Translations under genes and position numbers: made by a program | Notes under the pieces: model-generated | Databases searched by the model: none | Told to the model about the DNA's origin: nothing | Seen by the model: the letters and a program-made list of their open reading frames with translations, nothing else | Assembly: GCA_036506395.1 (NCBI GenBank) | Contig: DASXRU010000073.1 | Location: forward strand, 4,162-68,161 | Length of the DNA stretch: 64,000 bases | Direction of reading: 5' to 3' | DNA from: DASXRU01 sp036506395 | GTDB lineage: Bacteria; Acidobacteriota; Blastocatellia; Pyrinomonadales; Pyrinomonadaceae | In this document: one piece after another, positions 53,184 through 61,870 of the stretch | Position numbering within the stretch: the stretch's first letter is position 1 | Layout: each line of letters starts with the position of its first letter

Positions 53184-56100
53184 ATGTTCCACGTCTCTCA
53201 TGTTCGCTCACTTCTGCTTTTTCTGAGTATGGTTGCGGCCATCGTAGGTCCAGACAAGGGCGCAACTTTGCGTGCGGCCCAGGAGCCTTCGTCTGACGAA
53301 ACTCTGTTGCGGGCGGCAGTCAGCCACTATTTCGAGTCTTTTGCGAAGAAAGACCAGGACGATCCGCTGAAATATTGGAGCGCAGGCGCCCCTGAACTAC
53401 AAAGTCGCAGGAACGAATTCCAGCATGATTTTGCCGCAAACGATGGCATCACAGTCAGGAATCTCGCCATTCGCAAACTGAAGATTGAAGGCGATAAAGC
53501 TGCACTGCAAGTGGCTGTCGAGATTACCGCAAGCGATATCAAAACCGGCCGACCGTCCACGGCGTTCGGGAAAATGGTTCGCGCGATGCAGTGGGTGAAA
53601 GAGTCAGGAGTCTGGAAGGTCACGCATGAAGCTTCAGCCGAAGATGAACTGGCCGCTTCGTTGATTGCTGCCAGGACTGACGAAGAGCGAGCTTCAATAG
53701 TTGGCACGAACGGTGAACTCCTGAACCCGGTGCTGATTAGAGCACTCGTCGCTCAGGGAAATCGCCTGAGGATTCAGGGAAAGTTGTCGGAGTCTTTGAG
53801 AATTTACCAAATCGCTCTGGGGCAGGCAGAGCGAATCGGCGATCGGGCGGGAACGGCCGTCACTTTCAGAGCAGCGGGCACAGCAAAGCGGATGCAGGGT
53901 GACTATGACGCCGCTCTGGATTACTACCGTCAAAGCCTGGCGATGAACGAAGCGAGCGGCGATAAATTGTCAACTGCGACAGCGCTCAACTCTATTGCCG
54001 GCGTTGAGTACATCCGCGGCCAATACACAAAAGCACTCGAGACCTACGCGAGAAGTCTAAAAATAAATGAGGAGCTGAATAATTCCGAGGGAGTCGGCAG
54101 TGTCCTCAATAACATGGGCTTGGTTTTTTTGGATCAGGGAAACTACCTCAAGAGTCTCGACTCCTTTCAAAAGAGCCTGGCCTTTACCGATCCGAGCGAC
54201 GGGTTGGGAATTGCGAGCACATTGTTGAATATCGGATATCTCTATTCGACTCTGGGAAACTATCCGCTGGCCCTCGACTACTTGCAGCAGGCGCTGGCCC
54301 GGGCCGAAGAGCTCGGCGCGAAACCGGTAATCTGGAAAGCCCTGCAAGGCATCGGCACGGTTCAACGCAGTCAGGGAAACTTCGCCCAGTCGCTCGACTA
54401 TTTAGAGAAAGCGCTGTCGATTCTCACATCACTTGGCAGCAAAGATCGAATCACGGAAATACTCACTGAGATCGGCGCCGTGTACTACGAGCAAGGCGAT
54501 TATGCGCGCGCGCTGGAGTTCTTTCAGAAGAGTCTCGACATCGCCCAGACGATCGGCGTTAAAACGGCGGCGACGCTGAATGCTATGGCGCGAACGTACA
54601 ACGCTCAAGGCGATCACGCCAGGGCCCTCGATTTTGCAGAGCGAGCCGCTGACGTCGCGCGCGAAACCGATCAGAATGAAGTGCTTTGGCAGGCACGCAC
54701 AACCTCCGGCGAAGCTTTTCTGGCTTTGCGACAGTCTGAAAAGGCGCGACAGGCATTTACCGAAGCTATTCGAATCATCGATAGCTTGAGGGAGGAAGTA
54801 CCCGGCGCGGAAACGCAACGTGAAGAATTTTTTGAAAACAAACTGGCGCCGTATAAGGCAATGATCAAACTGCTGCTTGCCGAGAATAATCCCGCCGCCG
54901 CGCTTGCTAATGCGGAACGGGCGAAAGGCCGCGTTCTGCTGGACGTATTGCGCAGCGGCAGGACGAACATCAACAAAGCGATGTCGTCTTCAGAGCGACA
55001 GCGCGAGCAGGAATTGACAGGAACGCTTATAGGACTCAACACGCAAATTGCTCGCGAGAAGATGCGCGACAAACCTGATTCAGCGCGAGTTGGGGACCTC
55101 AATACACAAATCGAGAAGGCCAGGCTGAAGCGCGAAGATTTTCAGACGTCTCTCTATGCGGCCCATCCTGAATTGAAGATTCAGCGAGGGGAAACCGAAG
55201 CCTGGCGGCTCGAACAAGCGACCGAGTTATTGCCTGACAACAAGAGCGCATTACTCGAATACGTCGTGGCCGCTGATCGGCTCTATCTCTTCGTCATAAC
55301 CAGAGGCACGCGAAATGACGATGCTGGCTTGCAGACGTACACGATCCCGCTCAAGCGCGATGAGTTGGGTGCGCAAGTCGAGAAATTTTGGCGGCGATTG
55401 GCTAATCACGATCTGGACTACAGAGATTCTGCGGCTGAACTGTACGACCTGGTGATCAAGGCCGCGCAGGGCCAGTTGCAGGGGAAGAACACGCTCATCA
55501 TTGTGCCTGACGATGTGTTATGGGACTTGCCATTTCAGGCTCTAAAGCCGGCAGGCGGTCATTATCTGGTCGAAGATTACGCCATTTCCTACGCTCCATC
55601 CCTGACTGTGCTGCGCGCGATGATCGCAAAACGCCGGCAGACGAAGACGGCAATGGCAACCTTACTTGCCGTGGGTAATCCCTCGCTGGCGAAGCTTACC
55701 GTTGAACGCGCGCGCAACGTGCTAAGCGAAGCGCTCGATTCCCTACCCGAAGCTGAGCGTCAGGTTAAGACACTGGGACAGTTGTATGGACCCGCACAGA
55801 GTCGGATTTATTTTGGATCGGAAGCGCGCGAAGGCCGTGTGAAGGCAGAAGCTGCGAACTATCGAATCCTACAATTGGCAACGCACGGTGTCCTCAACAA
55901 TGCCAATCCGATGTATTCCCATATCGTCCTCTCACAGTCTGCGGACGACCCGAAGGAAGACGGTTTATTGGAAGCCTGGGAAATAATGGATCTCGATCTC
56001 AAAGCTGAACTCGTAGTGTTGTCAGCCTGCGACACCGCTCGCGGTCGCATCGGCGCGGGAGAAGGCGTCATTGGTCTAACGTGGGCATTTTTTGTGGCCG

Positions 56101-56324
56101 GTAGCCCCACGACTGTTGTTAGCCAGTGGAGCGTTGAATCGGCGAGCACCACAGAGTTGATGTTGAATTTTCATCGAAACCTGAAAGCGCCCAGGGGTGG
56201 TTCGCAATATGCGATGACCAAAGCAGAAGCTCTGCGACAGGCACAATTAAAGCTGCTGCGAACGAAGCAGTACCAACATCCGTTTTTCTGGGCCGGATTC
56301 GTCGTTGTAGGAGATGGGTTTTGA
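53184..56324 (+). CDS. Exported TPR-CHAT (caspase-like) protein
   Basis: 1046 aa. A hydrophobic N-terminus (about 8-30, SLLLFLSMVAAIVG) indicates export or anchoring. Residues about 35-150 are a DUF/NTF2-like region. TPR units fill about 190-560 (for example YDAALDYYRQSLAM). A coiled-coil bridge precedes the CHAT peptidase domain (about 680-1045) with catalytic His901 (LATHG) and Cys949 (LSACDT), both present. CHAT domains are cysteine proteases related to caspases. GGAGGAG precedes ATG 53184. It converges on a sigma-like/zinc-finger pair. Confidence 0.88.
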   Translation: MFHVSHVRSLLLFLSMVAAIVGPDKGATLRAAQEPSSDETLLRAAVSHYFESFAKKDQDDPLKYWSAGAPELQSRRNEFQHDFAANDGITVRNLAIRKLKIEGDKAALQVAVEITASDIKTGRPSTAFGKMVRAMQWVKESGVWKVTHEASAEDELAASLIAARTDEERASIVGTNGELLNPVLIRALVAQGNRLRIQGKLSESLRIYQIALGQAERIGDRAGTAVTFRAAGTAKRMQGDYDAALDYYRQSLAMNEASGDKLSTATALNSIAGVEYIRGQYTKALETYARSLKINEELNNSEGVGSVLNNMGLVFLDQGNYLKSLDSFQKSLAFTDPSDGLGIASTLLNIGYLYSTLGNYPLALDYLQQALARAEELGAKPVIWKALQGIGTVQRSQGNFAQSLDYLEKALSILTSLGSKDRITEILTEIGAVYYEQGDYARALEFFQKSLDIAQTIGVKTAATLNAMARTYNAQGDHARALDFAERAADVARETDQNEVLWQARTTSGEAFLALRQSEKARQAFTEAIRIIDSLREEVPGAETQREEFFENKLAPYKAMIKLLLAENNPAAALANAERAKGRVLLDVLRSGRTNINKAMSSSERQREQELTGTLIGLNTQIAREKMRDKPDSARVGDLNTQIEKARLKREDFQTSLYAAHPELKIQRGETEAWRLEQATELLPDNKSALLEYVVAADRLYLFVITRGTRNDDAGLQTYTIPLKRDELGAQVEKFWRRLANHDLDYRDSAAELYDLVIKAAQGQLQGKNTLIIVPDDVLWDLPFQALKPAGGHYLVEDYAISYAPSLTVLRAMIAKRRQTKTAMATLLAVGNPSLAKLTVERARNVLSEALDSLPEAERQVKTLGQLYGPAQSRIYFGSEAREGRVKAEAANYRILQLATHGVLNNANPMYSHIVLSQSADDPKEDGLLEAWEIMDLDLKAELVVLSACDTARGRIGAGEGVIGLTWAFFVAGSPTTVVSQWSVESASTTELMLNFHRNLKAPRGGSQYAMTKAEALRQAQLKLLRTKQYQHPFFWAGFVVVGDGF

Positions 56325-56340
56325 GTTTATTCCCAGGCGC

Positions 56341-56540
56341 TTTTCCGGAACTCTCATGCACACCGTGGCTTTAGCCCGGTGATATCGCAGCATACCGAAA
56401 TCTGCAACCGTTTTAACGGTTTTCTTCTCGCACGCCAATTCTATTGGCCTGCCACAAGAAACCGTTGAAACGGTTTCTAACTTTGAGGCAGCCTTGTCCA
56501 TCGGGCTAAAGCCACGGTCTGAATGAGAGTTTCCGGAAAA
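56341..56540. mobile_element. 200-bp palindromic element with terminal inverted repeats
   Basis: TTTTCCGGAA-CTCTCAT at the left end is matched inverted at the right end (ATGAGAG-T-TTCCGGAAAA). Inside that, CCGTGGCTTTAGCCCG (56363-56378) pairs exactly with 56502-56517. Two central ACCGTTTxAACGGTTT-type palindromes fill the middle. No coding capacity. It lies between two convergent genes and resembles a non-autonomous REPIN/MITE. Confidence 0.75.
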
Positions 56541-56567
56541 GAATTCGGCGACATGCCCACCACAGAA

Positions 56568-57863
56568 TTATCGCCGGAGAGCTTTGACACTGCGCAGGAG
56601 ATTTCGCGCGACTGATGATTTAGGGTTGGCGTCAAGCAGTTCCTGCAATTCACGCTCGGATTGATCGAGCAGGCCGGCGTCGGCGTAGACGACAGCCAAC
56701 ATCAAATGCGATCTGGCGGGGCTCTTTCTGGCAAGTTGTATTTCCTGGAGTTTGTTTTGTTCGATAACCCTGAACTTCGCGTCCGGAGCCGCCGGCGGGG
56801 GCATCAATATCTCCCGCCCTTCTTTGATGGCCCTCACTTGCCACGAGTAAGTGTGTCCGCGCTCAAGGGGCGTACTGGCTTTCCAAATATTCTTTAATAC
56901 TGGTCCGCTGGTCAGAACCTTTTTTGAGCCAGCGTCATAGATCGTAACTGTGTAGTTCTCAGCGCCTTCCACAGCGTTCCAAAGAAAGGTGGGAGTGGCG
57001 GACTCGACGGCGGTTGCGACGGGACTGCGCAAACCATAAGCAATGCGATTACTACCCATCAATTGGCCCGACTGTCCCTTGAGATTATTAACAGCCGGCG
57101 GGGCTTTTACGCGCTCGCTTTTCAGCGCTGCCTTCACTTCGTTCTGAATTTGCAGCGGCGCCGATTCCAGTCCCGATAGCTTGTCATTGCCGTCCAGCGC
57201 GACGTGACCATTACCGTCGATCAGGTCAACCACTACCGGAGCATTATTCTGATCTTGCGGCTCAGGTGATGGATTCTTCGTGCCCGGCTCCGGCGACGGA
57301 GTTGCCGGATTGGCAGATTTCTCCGGGTGGCCGGCTTGAAGGCGCGCTTCTTCGGCACGTTTTCGAGAGTACAGCACCGCCGCCCAGGCGATCAGAGCAA
57401 CGAGAGCGACAGCCGCCGCTGCTTGCAGAGGAATCCTGACGGACGGTAAGTTCCACAAAGCCGTCACGCGCGCCCAAAGACTTGAAGGCTCGCCTGGGGA
57501 GTACCGCGTGCCTGGCAGTTCGGCAAGCCTGGCCTTCATCGCCAGAAGGTCTTGCACTTCCGCGTTGCAGCCACTGCAAAATTCCAAATGACTATCGACG
57601 ATCTCGCGATCGATCTCGCTCGAATCCCGGTCAACGTAATTGGCCATTTGCTCGTAGGATAGATGGTTGTCGCCAAAGTCAGTTTCTGTTTGCAAAGCGG
57701 TCACTAGCTGCACAGACGCCTCGTCAGGTCGTAGCACATCAGCGAAACTCGCGTGGCACGAGCCACAACTTGCAAGATGATCGTCGAGCGAAAGAGTCTC
57801 AGCGGGCGACAGCTCGCGATTGCGGTAGCGCTCGATTTCTTGTTCAGAAGGATGTTGCGTCAC
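56568..57863 (-). CDS. Membrane protein with two zinc fingers and Fn3-like domain
   Basis: 431 aa from GTG 57863. Two zf-HC2-like fingers are in the cytoplasmic part: HLASCGSCH near 30 and HLEFCSGCN near 92. A single membrane helix near 145-165 (AAAAVALVALIAWAAVL) follows. The periplasmic part has a linker, then an Fn3-like region (about 280-375, TPTFLWNAVEGAENYTV) and a short TPR-like end (LLDQSERELQELLDANP). It probably binds the sigma-like protein encoded just upstream, from which it is separated by 109 bases. A double zinc finger is unusual for an anti-sigma factor. Confidence 0.75.
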   Translation of the reverse strand: MTQHPSEQEIERYRNRELSPAETLSLDDHLASCGSCHASFADVLRPDEASVQLVTALQTETDFGDNHLSYEQMANYVDRDSSEIDREIVDSHLEFCSGCNAEVQDLLAMKARLAELPGTRYSPGEPSSLWARVTALWNLPSVRIPLQAAAAVALVALIAWAAVLYSRKRAEEARLQAGHPEKSANPATPSPEPGTKNPSPEPQDQNNAPVVVDLIDGNGHVALDGNDKLSGLESAPLQIQNEVKAALKSERVKAPPAVNNLKGQSGQLMGSNRIAYGLRSPVATAVESATPTFLWNAVEGAENYTVTIYDAGSKKVLTSGPVLKNIWKASTPLERGHTYSWQVRAIKEGREILMPPPAAPDAKFRVIEQNKLQEIQLARKSPARSHLMLAVVYADAGLLDQSERELQELLDANPKSSVARNLLRSVKALRR

Positions 57864-57972
57864 GATTCGACTTCTTTCGGCCTGCCGCTATTCGGCAGAT
57901 CACTCCTGTCCTATTCAATTCGATGCAAACTCAACGCCGATCTTACCATTCGGGCGTTCGTCATATTTCCTT

Positions 57973-59019
57973 TCATCTCCCAAAATCTCTGGTTCGCCGC
58001 CGAAGTCTCTCTCGCGCGCACTTGCGCAGGTTGATCACCTGCTGCCGAGTCACGCCGAGTGATTCCGCGATCGCTCTATCTTCAAGCGGGAACTGGTTCC
58101 ATAAGGTCGCCAGCTTCTCAGCAGGCATCGAAAGCGTCTCAGCGATCTGGCGGATCGAGGCAATTTGGATCAGCGGCAGCAGGGCCAGCGCACCACGGCC
58201 ATTGGAGTCCCGGAGACTCATTAGCAGCACTGTACGCTGGCGCAGTGGTAACTCGCGGATCTCGGCCCACAGCCTTTCGAGGTGGCTGCGTTGGTCCATT
58301 CTGGCGTCAAGCTGTTCGTCCTGACCTGAATACACATCGACATCGATGGAAGCTGAGGGAGCGTCTTTTATCCGCCACAGATCGGCAATCAAAGAGACAA
58401 GGTCATCCAACCGCAGGGGTCCAGCAGCGCGATCGAAGATCGCCGCGACCAGATCCGGCGCACTTAAATTCGCATTTGAGTTGACCAACAGTTGCGGTTC
58501 GTTTGACAGTTGTCGCAGCTCCGATCGGCTTACTGCGCGCTTGCTGTCTCTCCAAACAGCAAAGCCGCACAAGAGATCTCCTTCGCTGCCCTGCCACGCA
58601 GCAAAGCCGGCACGATGGGTAAGAATGTAGCGAAGTTGATTCTTGAGGCTGTAGCGGCGCGGGTATTTCTTCCGCAGGTATCCGTCGCAGGCGTGGTAAG
58701 CCGTCACCGCAACATAACCGCGAAAATTCTCTATGGCTTTTTCACTGGCGTTTGCCCGGAGGCCGCGCAGCCGTTGAACCAGCTTCAGCGTGACCTCACT
58801 GACCACATCGGTGGCTTCGTCCTCGCTGATGTCGCTGGTGGCAGAGCGCCCGACTCGCAGCCTGGCGGCAACGATTTGACGAACGATCGGCTGGGCGCGC
58901 TCGCAGATCAGTTGCTCGAGCGCCGCGGCCGCGTCTGCTTCGCCCCTCGCCTGCAAATAGGGAGACAGCACCGCATCGATCTGTAACGTTGATCCGATCT
59001 TGTTCATCCCGTTCATCAC
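57973..59019 (-). CDS. Divergent sigma-70-like protein
   Basis: 348 aa. Residues about 60-130 match sigma region 2 (DVVSEVTLKLVQRLRGL, then FRGYVAVTAYHACDGYLRKKY, here broken for length). Residues about 260-345 carry a region 4-like HTH (AIAESLGVTRQQVINLRKCARERL). A long unassigned insert lies between these domains, making it much longer than ordinary ECF factors. It is followed by the double zinc-finger membrane gene, its likely inhibitor. Promoter specificity is unknown. ATG 59019 or 59007 is the start. Confidence 0.7.
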   Translation of the reverse strand: MMNGMNKIGSTLQIDAVLSPYLQARGEADAAAALEQLICERAQPIVRQIVAARLRVGRSATSDISEDEATDVVSEVTLKLVQRLRGLRANASEKAIENFRGYVAVTAYHACDGYLRKKYPRRYSLKNQLRYILTHRAGFAAWQGSEGDLLCGFAVWRDSKRAVSRSELRQLSNEPQLLVNSNANLSAPDLVAAIFDRAAGPLRLDDLVSLIADLWRIKDAPSASIDVDVYSGQDEQLDARMDQRSHLERLWAEIRELPLRQRTVLLMSLRDSNGRGALALLPLIQIASIRQIAETLSMPAEKLATLWNQFPLEDRAIAESLGVTRQQVINLRKCARERLRRRTRDFGR

Positions 59020-59174
59020 TCACAATAGCAGTGATGGACAAGAGGTTATAACCGACATTCGCTTCGACGCAATGACAGGCCATGACAAGACCCTGTTCCG
59101 GCTAACATCGATTTCAAAATCGGCTCTTCGAGCTCAGTTCTGGGAACAGCGGGACTTACTGACAGCGTTGATGG

Positions 59175-59536
59175 TCACCAGTGCCAGACTTGCTGGTAGT
59201 TGTCCATCAGATCAGCAACATCGCGGCCCCGAATCATCTTTGCTTCACTAATGCAATTGCCTTCGGAGATTCCGCGCTCTTCGAGATCGTCGGCCAGGGC
59301 GAATACCTTCACGCCCTTTCCGTGTAATCTGCCGATGTCTTCGTTTAGTTGCGCTGGATGATTAACACCAACGGTGCCAATCTTCAGCCCGGGCATTCCT
59401 GTTGCACCAGGTAATTCACGGCGTTGCCACGCAACAGCACATCGACATCAGCGCCGCTGTTCTTCAAGGCGCCAGTCAGCCAAAGGATCGTGTCGTCCTG
59501 CTCTTCCAGGGTGGCACGAACAGCTCCTTCCATCAT
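59175..59536 (-). pseudogene. DsrE-like sulfur-relay protein gene, frameshifted
   Basis: Frame one (59384-59536) reads MMEGAVRATLEEQDDTILWL through RGNAVNYLVQQ and ends at TGA. Frame two (59175-59396) continues PGLKIGTVGVNHPAQLNEDI and ends LMDNYQQVWHW, the family terminus. Together they make one DsrE-type protein broken by an indel near 59390-59405. The N-terminal strand of the normal protein is also missing. It is either a recent pseudogene or a sequencing error. Confidence 0.7.
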
Positions 59537-59574
59537 GTGTTAACAACTCGCCGGCGGGCATCGGCTCGTAGACG

Positions 59575-61113
59575 TCAAGGATAATTCCGCGTCACCGTCG
59601 CAGTGTTGCCACTGGCATCGGTGACTGTTAGCGTGATAGTGCCGCGGTCGAATTCCCTGACCGTGAACGAAGTTGTCGGTAACTGTGTCACGCGGTCCGG
59701 GCTCGCCGCAGTCCAGCTCAGATCCCAAGTGTAGGAAACGATGTTTCCAGTCGAGGCGCTCGCGTCAAGATTGATCGAGTAGCAGCAAGCTCTGCTGAAA
59801 ACGAAGCTCGCAGTTAGCGGTGTTGGAGTGGGTGTCGGTGTCGGAGTTGGCGTCGGCGTTGGCGTTGGTGTTGGAGGTGGTCCCACGTTGACGGTAACCG
59901 AACTACGAGCCGTCTCATTATTCGAGTCGGTGACGGTGACCTCATAAAACGTCGTCACCTCAGGTGAAGTGACAGGGTTTCTGACCTGACGATTGCTAAT
60001 CTCACTGTTCGGATTCGAACCCCAAAAGTAACTGTACGGAGGAACCCCGCCGGTTACTACCACATCGAGTTGAGAAATCTCCCCGAAGTTAATAGAAGAT
60101 GGGGTAGCGGTCGCGTTTGCAGTCAGCCGTTCAGGCCCACTCACGACTACAGTGACCGAGCCATTAAGCACTGCGCCTGCCGCATCGTTCACCGTAACGT
60201 AGTACGTCGTCGTGGTTGTTGGACGGGCGATGGGGTCCTGGCGAAGCGGATCGTCTAGTCCTGTGGTAGGTGTCCAGATAACAGAGTATGGCCGACTTCC
60301 GCCCTCGACGATGGCCAGCAACTGCACCGGGTCGCCGGGGCGAACGACCGGGAAGAACGATTCGGCCGTTACGGTAAGTTGCGGTCTTACATGGACGGTG
60401 ACTGAGCCGGTCACATGTTGAGAGCCGGAGTCGGTGATAGTGACCGTGAACGTTTCCGTGCCTGGCGGCGTTGCTATCGGTGCGGCGACCCTGTTGCGGT
60501 CGAGTTGGGTCTCTAGATCCCAGAAGTAGAAGTATGGTGGAATGCCACCTGACGCAATTGCCACGAGTTGAGTGCTTTCGCCGACGGCGATGGTCGAAGG
60601 CGTCGCGGTCACATTCACAGTGAGGGGCAGGGCCACTGTCAGGTTGATACCGCCTGTCCCGTACTCGATGCCGCGGCCATAGCGGTACCCGATCAGAAAA
60701 GGCTCATGGATCGGCGCGGTGGCTCCAATGCAGATTGATCGAGTAGTCTCATCACCGTTGCGTTCCGTGAGTAACGTCACCTGCTCGTTGTTGAACACTG
60801 CTCTTTGTTCGTCAGTTAGAACGTCTGGATCGAGTCGGAAGCCGTCTGTGTTTGGGGGGCGCGACCATTCATGATCTGCGCAAGGGTTCTCGAACACCAC
60901 ACACGTTCCAGGTGCGATTATCATGGAGAATTCCTGGCAGGTTATCGACGGTGCCCTTTGCTCTGGAGGGCAGCGCGAAGTGCCAAGTGCGAAGACCATA
61001 ATTAATCCAAGCAGCCCGAGCCGCGCGATTCTTACACACCAGGCGCGAAACGGATTCGCTAAGGGCTGATTGCCGGCCATGTCGTTGCCATCCGAGTTGT
61101 TATTTTTTGTCAT
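59575..61113 (-). CDS. Exported protein with Ig/PKD-like repeats
   Basis: 512 aa from ATG 61113. A hydrophobic segment near 30-47 is an anchor or signal. A unique N-terminal region with six cysteines (about 50-165) is followed by three SprB/Ig-like repeats with the motif GGxPPYxYxW, a Pro-Thr dipeptide linker near 415-435, and a last PKD-like domain. Such repeats stick out from the cell surface. Start overlaps the stop of the upstream gene by 14 bases, so it is the last gene of a likely operon with the SBP56-like enzyme. Confidence 0.75.
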   Translation of the reverse strand: MTKNNNSDGNDMAGNQPLANPFRAWCVRIARLGLLGLIMVFALGTSRCPPEQRAPSITCQEFSMIIAPGTCVVFENPCADHEWSRPPNTDGFRLDPDVLTDEQRAVFNNEQVTLLTERNGDETTRSICIGATAPIHEPFLIGYRYGRGIEYGTGGINLTVALPLTVNVTATPSTIAVGESTQLVAIASGGIPPYFYFWDLETQLDRNRVAAPIATPPGTETFTVTITDSGSQHVTGSVTVHVRPQLTVTAESFFPVVRPGDPVQLLAIVEGGSRPYSVIWTPTTGLDDPLRQDPIARPTTTTTYYVTVNDAAGAVLNGSVTVVVSGPERLTANATATPSSINFGEISQLDVVVTGGVPPYSYFWGSNPNSEISNRQVRNPVTSPEVTTFYEVTVTDSNNETARSSVTVNVGPPPTPTPTPTPTPTPTPTPTPLTASFVFSRACCYSINLDASASTGNIVSYTWDLSWTAASPDRVTQLPTTSFTVREFDRGTITLTVTDASGNTATVTRNYP

Positions 61114-61747
61114 GACTTTCCCCCTGTGTCCCCTCTGCGAGGAAACGAATAAGTTCGGGGTGCGCAAAAAACCGGCTAACCAGATTGGATTTAGCTCCAA
61201 AGCATGTTGCCTCGTTGCTTACCCGCGTCCCGGAAACTGTGAAGTCCTCACCGAAACTGATGTGTTCGCAGTTGCCGACAACCTTCGCGGTCCAACCTCC
61301 GGTGCCGTGCCAGGTTTCACCGTCGCGTTGGCTGTCAAGGCCAGCATTGACGAACACGTTGCAACCGGGCCGGGGTGAATACTTCGCGCTGCACAAAGCT
61401 CCGATCTCGTTGTCGTCGGCATTTGCCGAGCAATTAAGTGACTTGATCGCCAGGTCAGGTATGATCAGCTCGCCGGGGCACATTTCCGCCGTGGTCACGT
61501 CAGTTGCTACCAACGCGCCAGTCTCGTGGTCGCGATAAGCGACAGTCACTTTCCAGGTTCCGCGCCAGGACTCTGGCATCTTTTCGTCATCAGCCTTGCC
61601 GGCTTCCTTTTGATTCGTCTGTTGGTTTAGTGCGCTATCGTCGACGCTATCGACCTTCCGCTGTTGGGCCTGTGGAAAGCCCACGCCGACTAAAAGCGAC
61701 CCTGCGACGGCAATGATCAAAAGTGAAAAGAAAACAGTTCGTTTCAT
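61100..61747 (-). CDS. Exported protein, unknown function
   Basis: 215 aa with a signal peptide ending PQAQQ. An acidic linker (about 30-58) leads to a beta-rich domain with WRGTWKVTVAYRD and five cysteines, ending in a charged tail. GGAGG precedes ATG 61747. It sits 123 bases after the SBP56-like gene and overlaps the Ig-repeat gene. Function unknown. Confidence 0.6.
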   Translation of the reverse strand: MKRTVFFSLLIIAVAGSLLVGVGFPQAQQRKVDSVDDSALNQQTNQKEAGKADDEKMPESWRGTWKVTVAYRDHETGALVATDVTTAEMCPGELIIPDLAIKSLNCSANADDNEIGALCSAKYSPRPGCNVFVNAGLDSQRDGETWHGTGGWTAKVVGNCEHISFGEDFTVSGTRVSNEATCFGAKSNLVSRFFAHPELIRFLAEGTQGESHDKK

Positions 61748-61870
61748 GTTGCATTCCTCCAGGCCTAAGCTGGCTGCTCCATTCTTTTTCCGGAACCCAC
61801 CCCGCTATCCCGACGAGTCGGGATACTGAGCTCATGAGATCGCACCTGTCGCAAATCACACTGGGTCAAT

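Noticed and set aside
59820..59885. Possible CRISPR or tandem array in the GGTGTTGG-type repeats
   Set aside because: The repeats encode the Pro-Thr linker of the Ig-repeat protein; there are no spacers.
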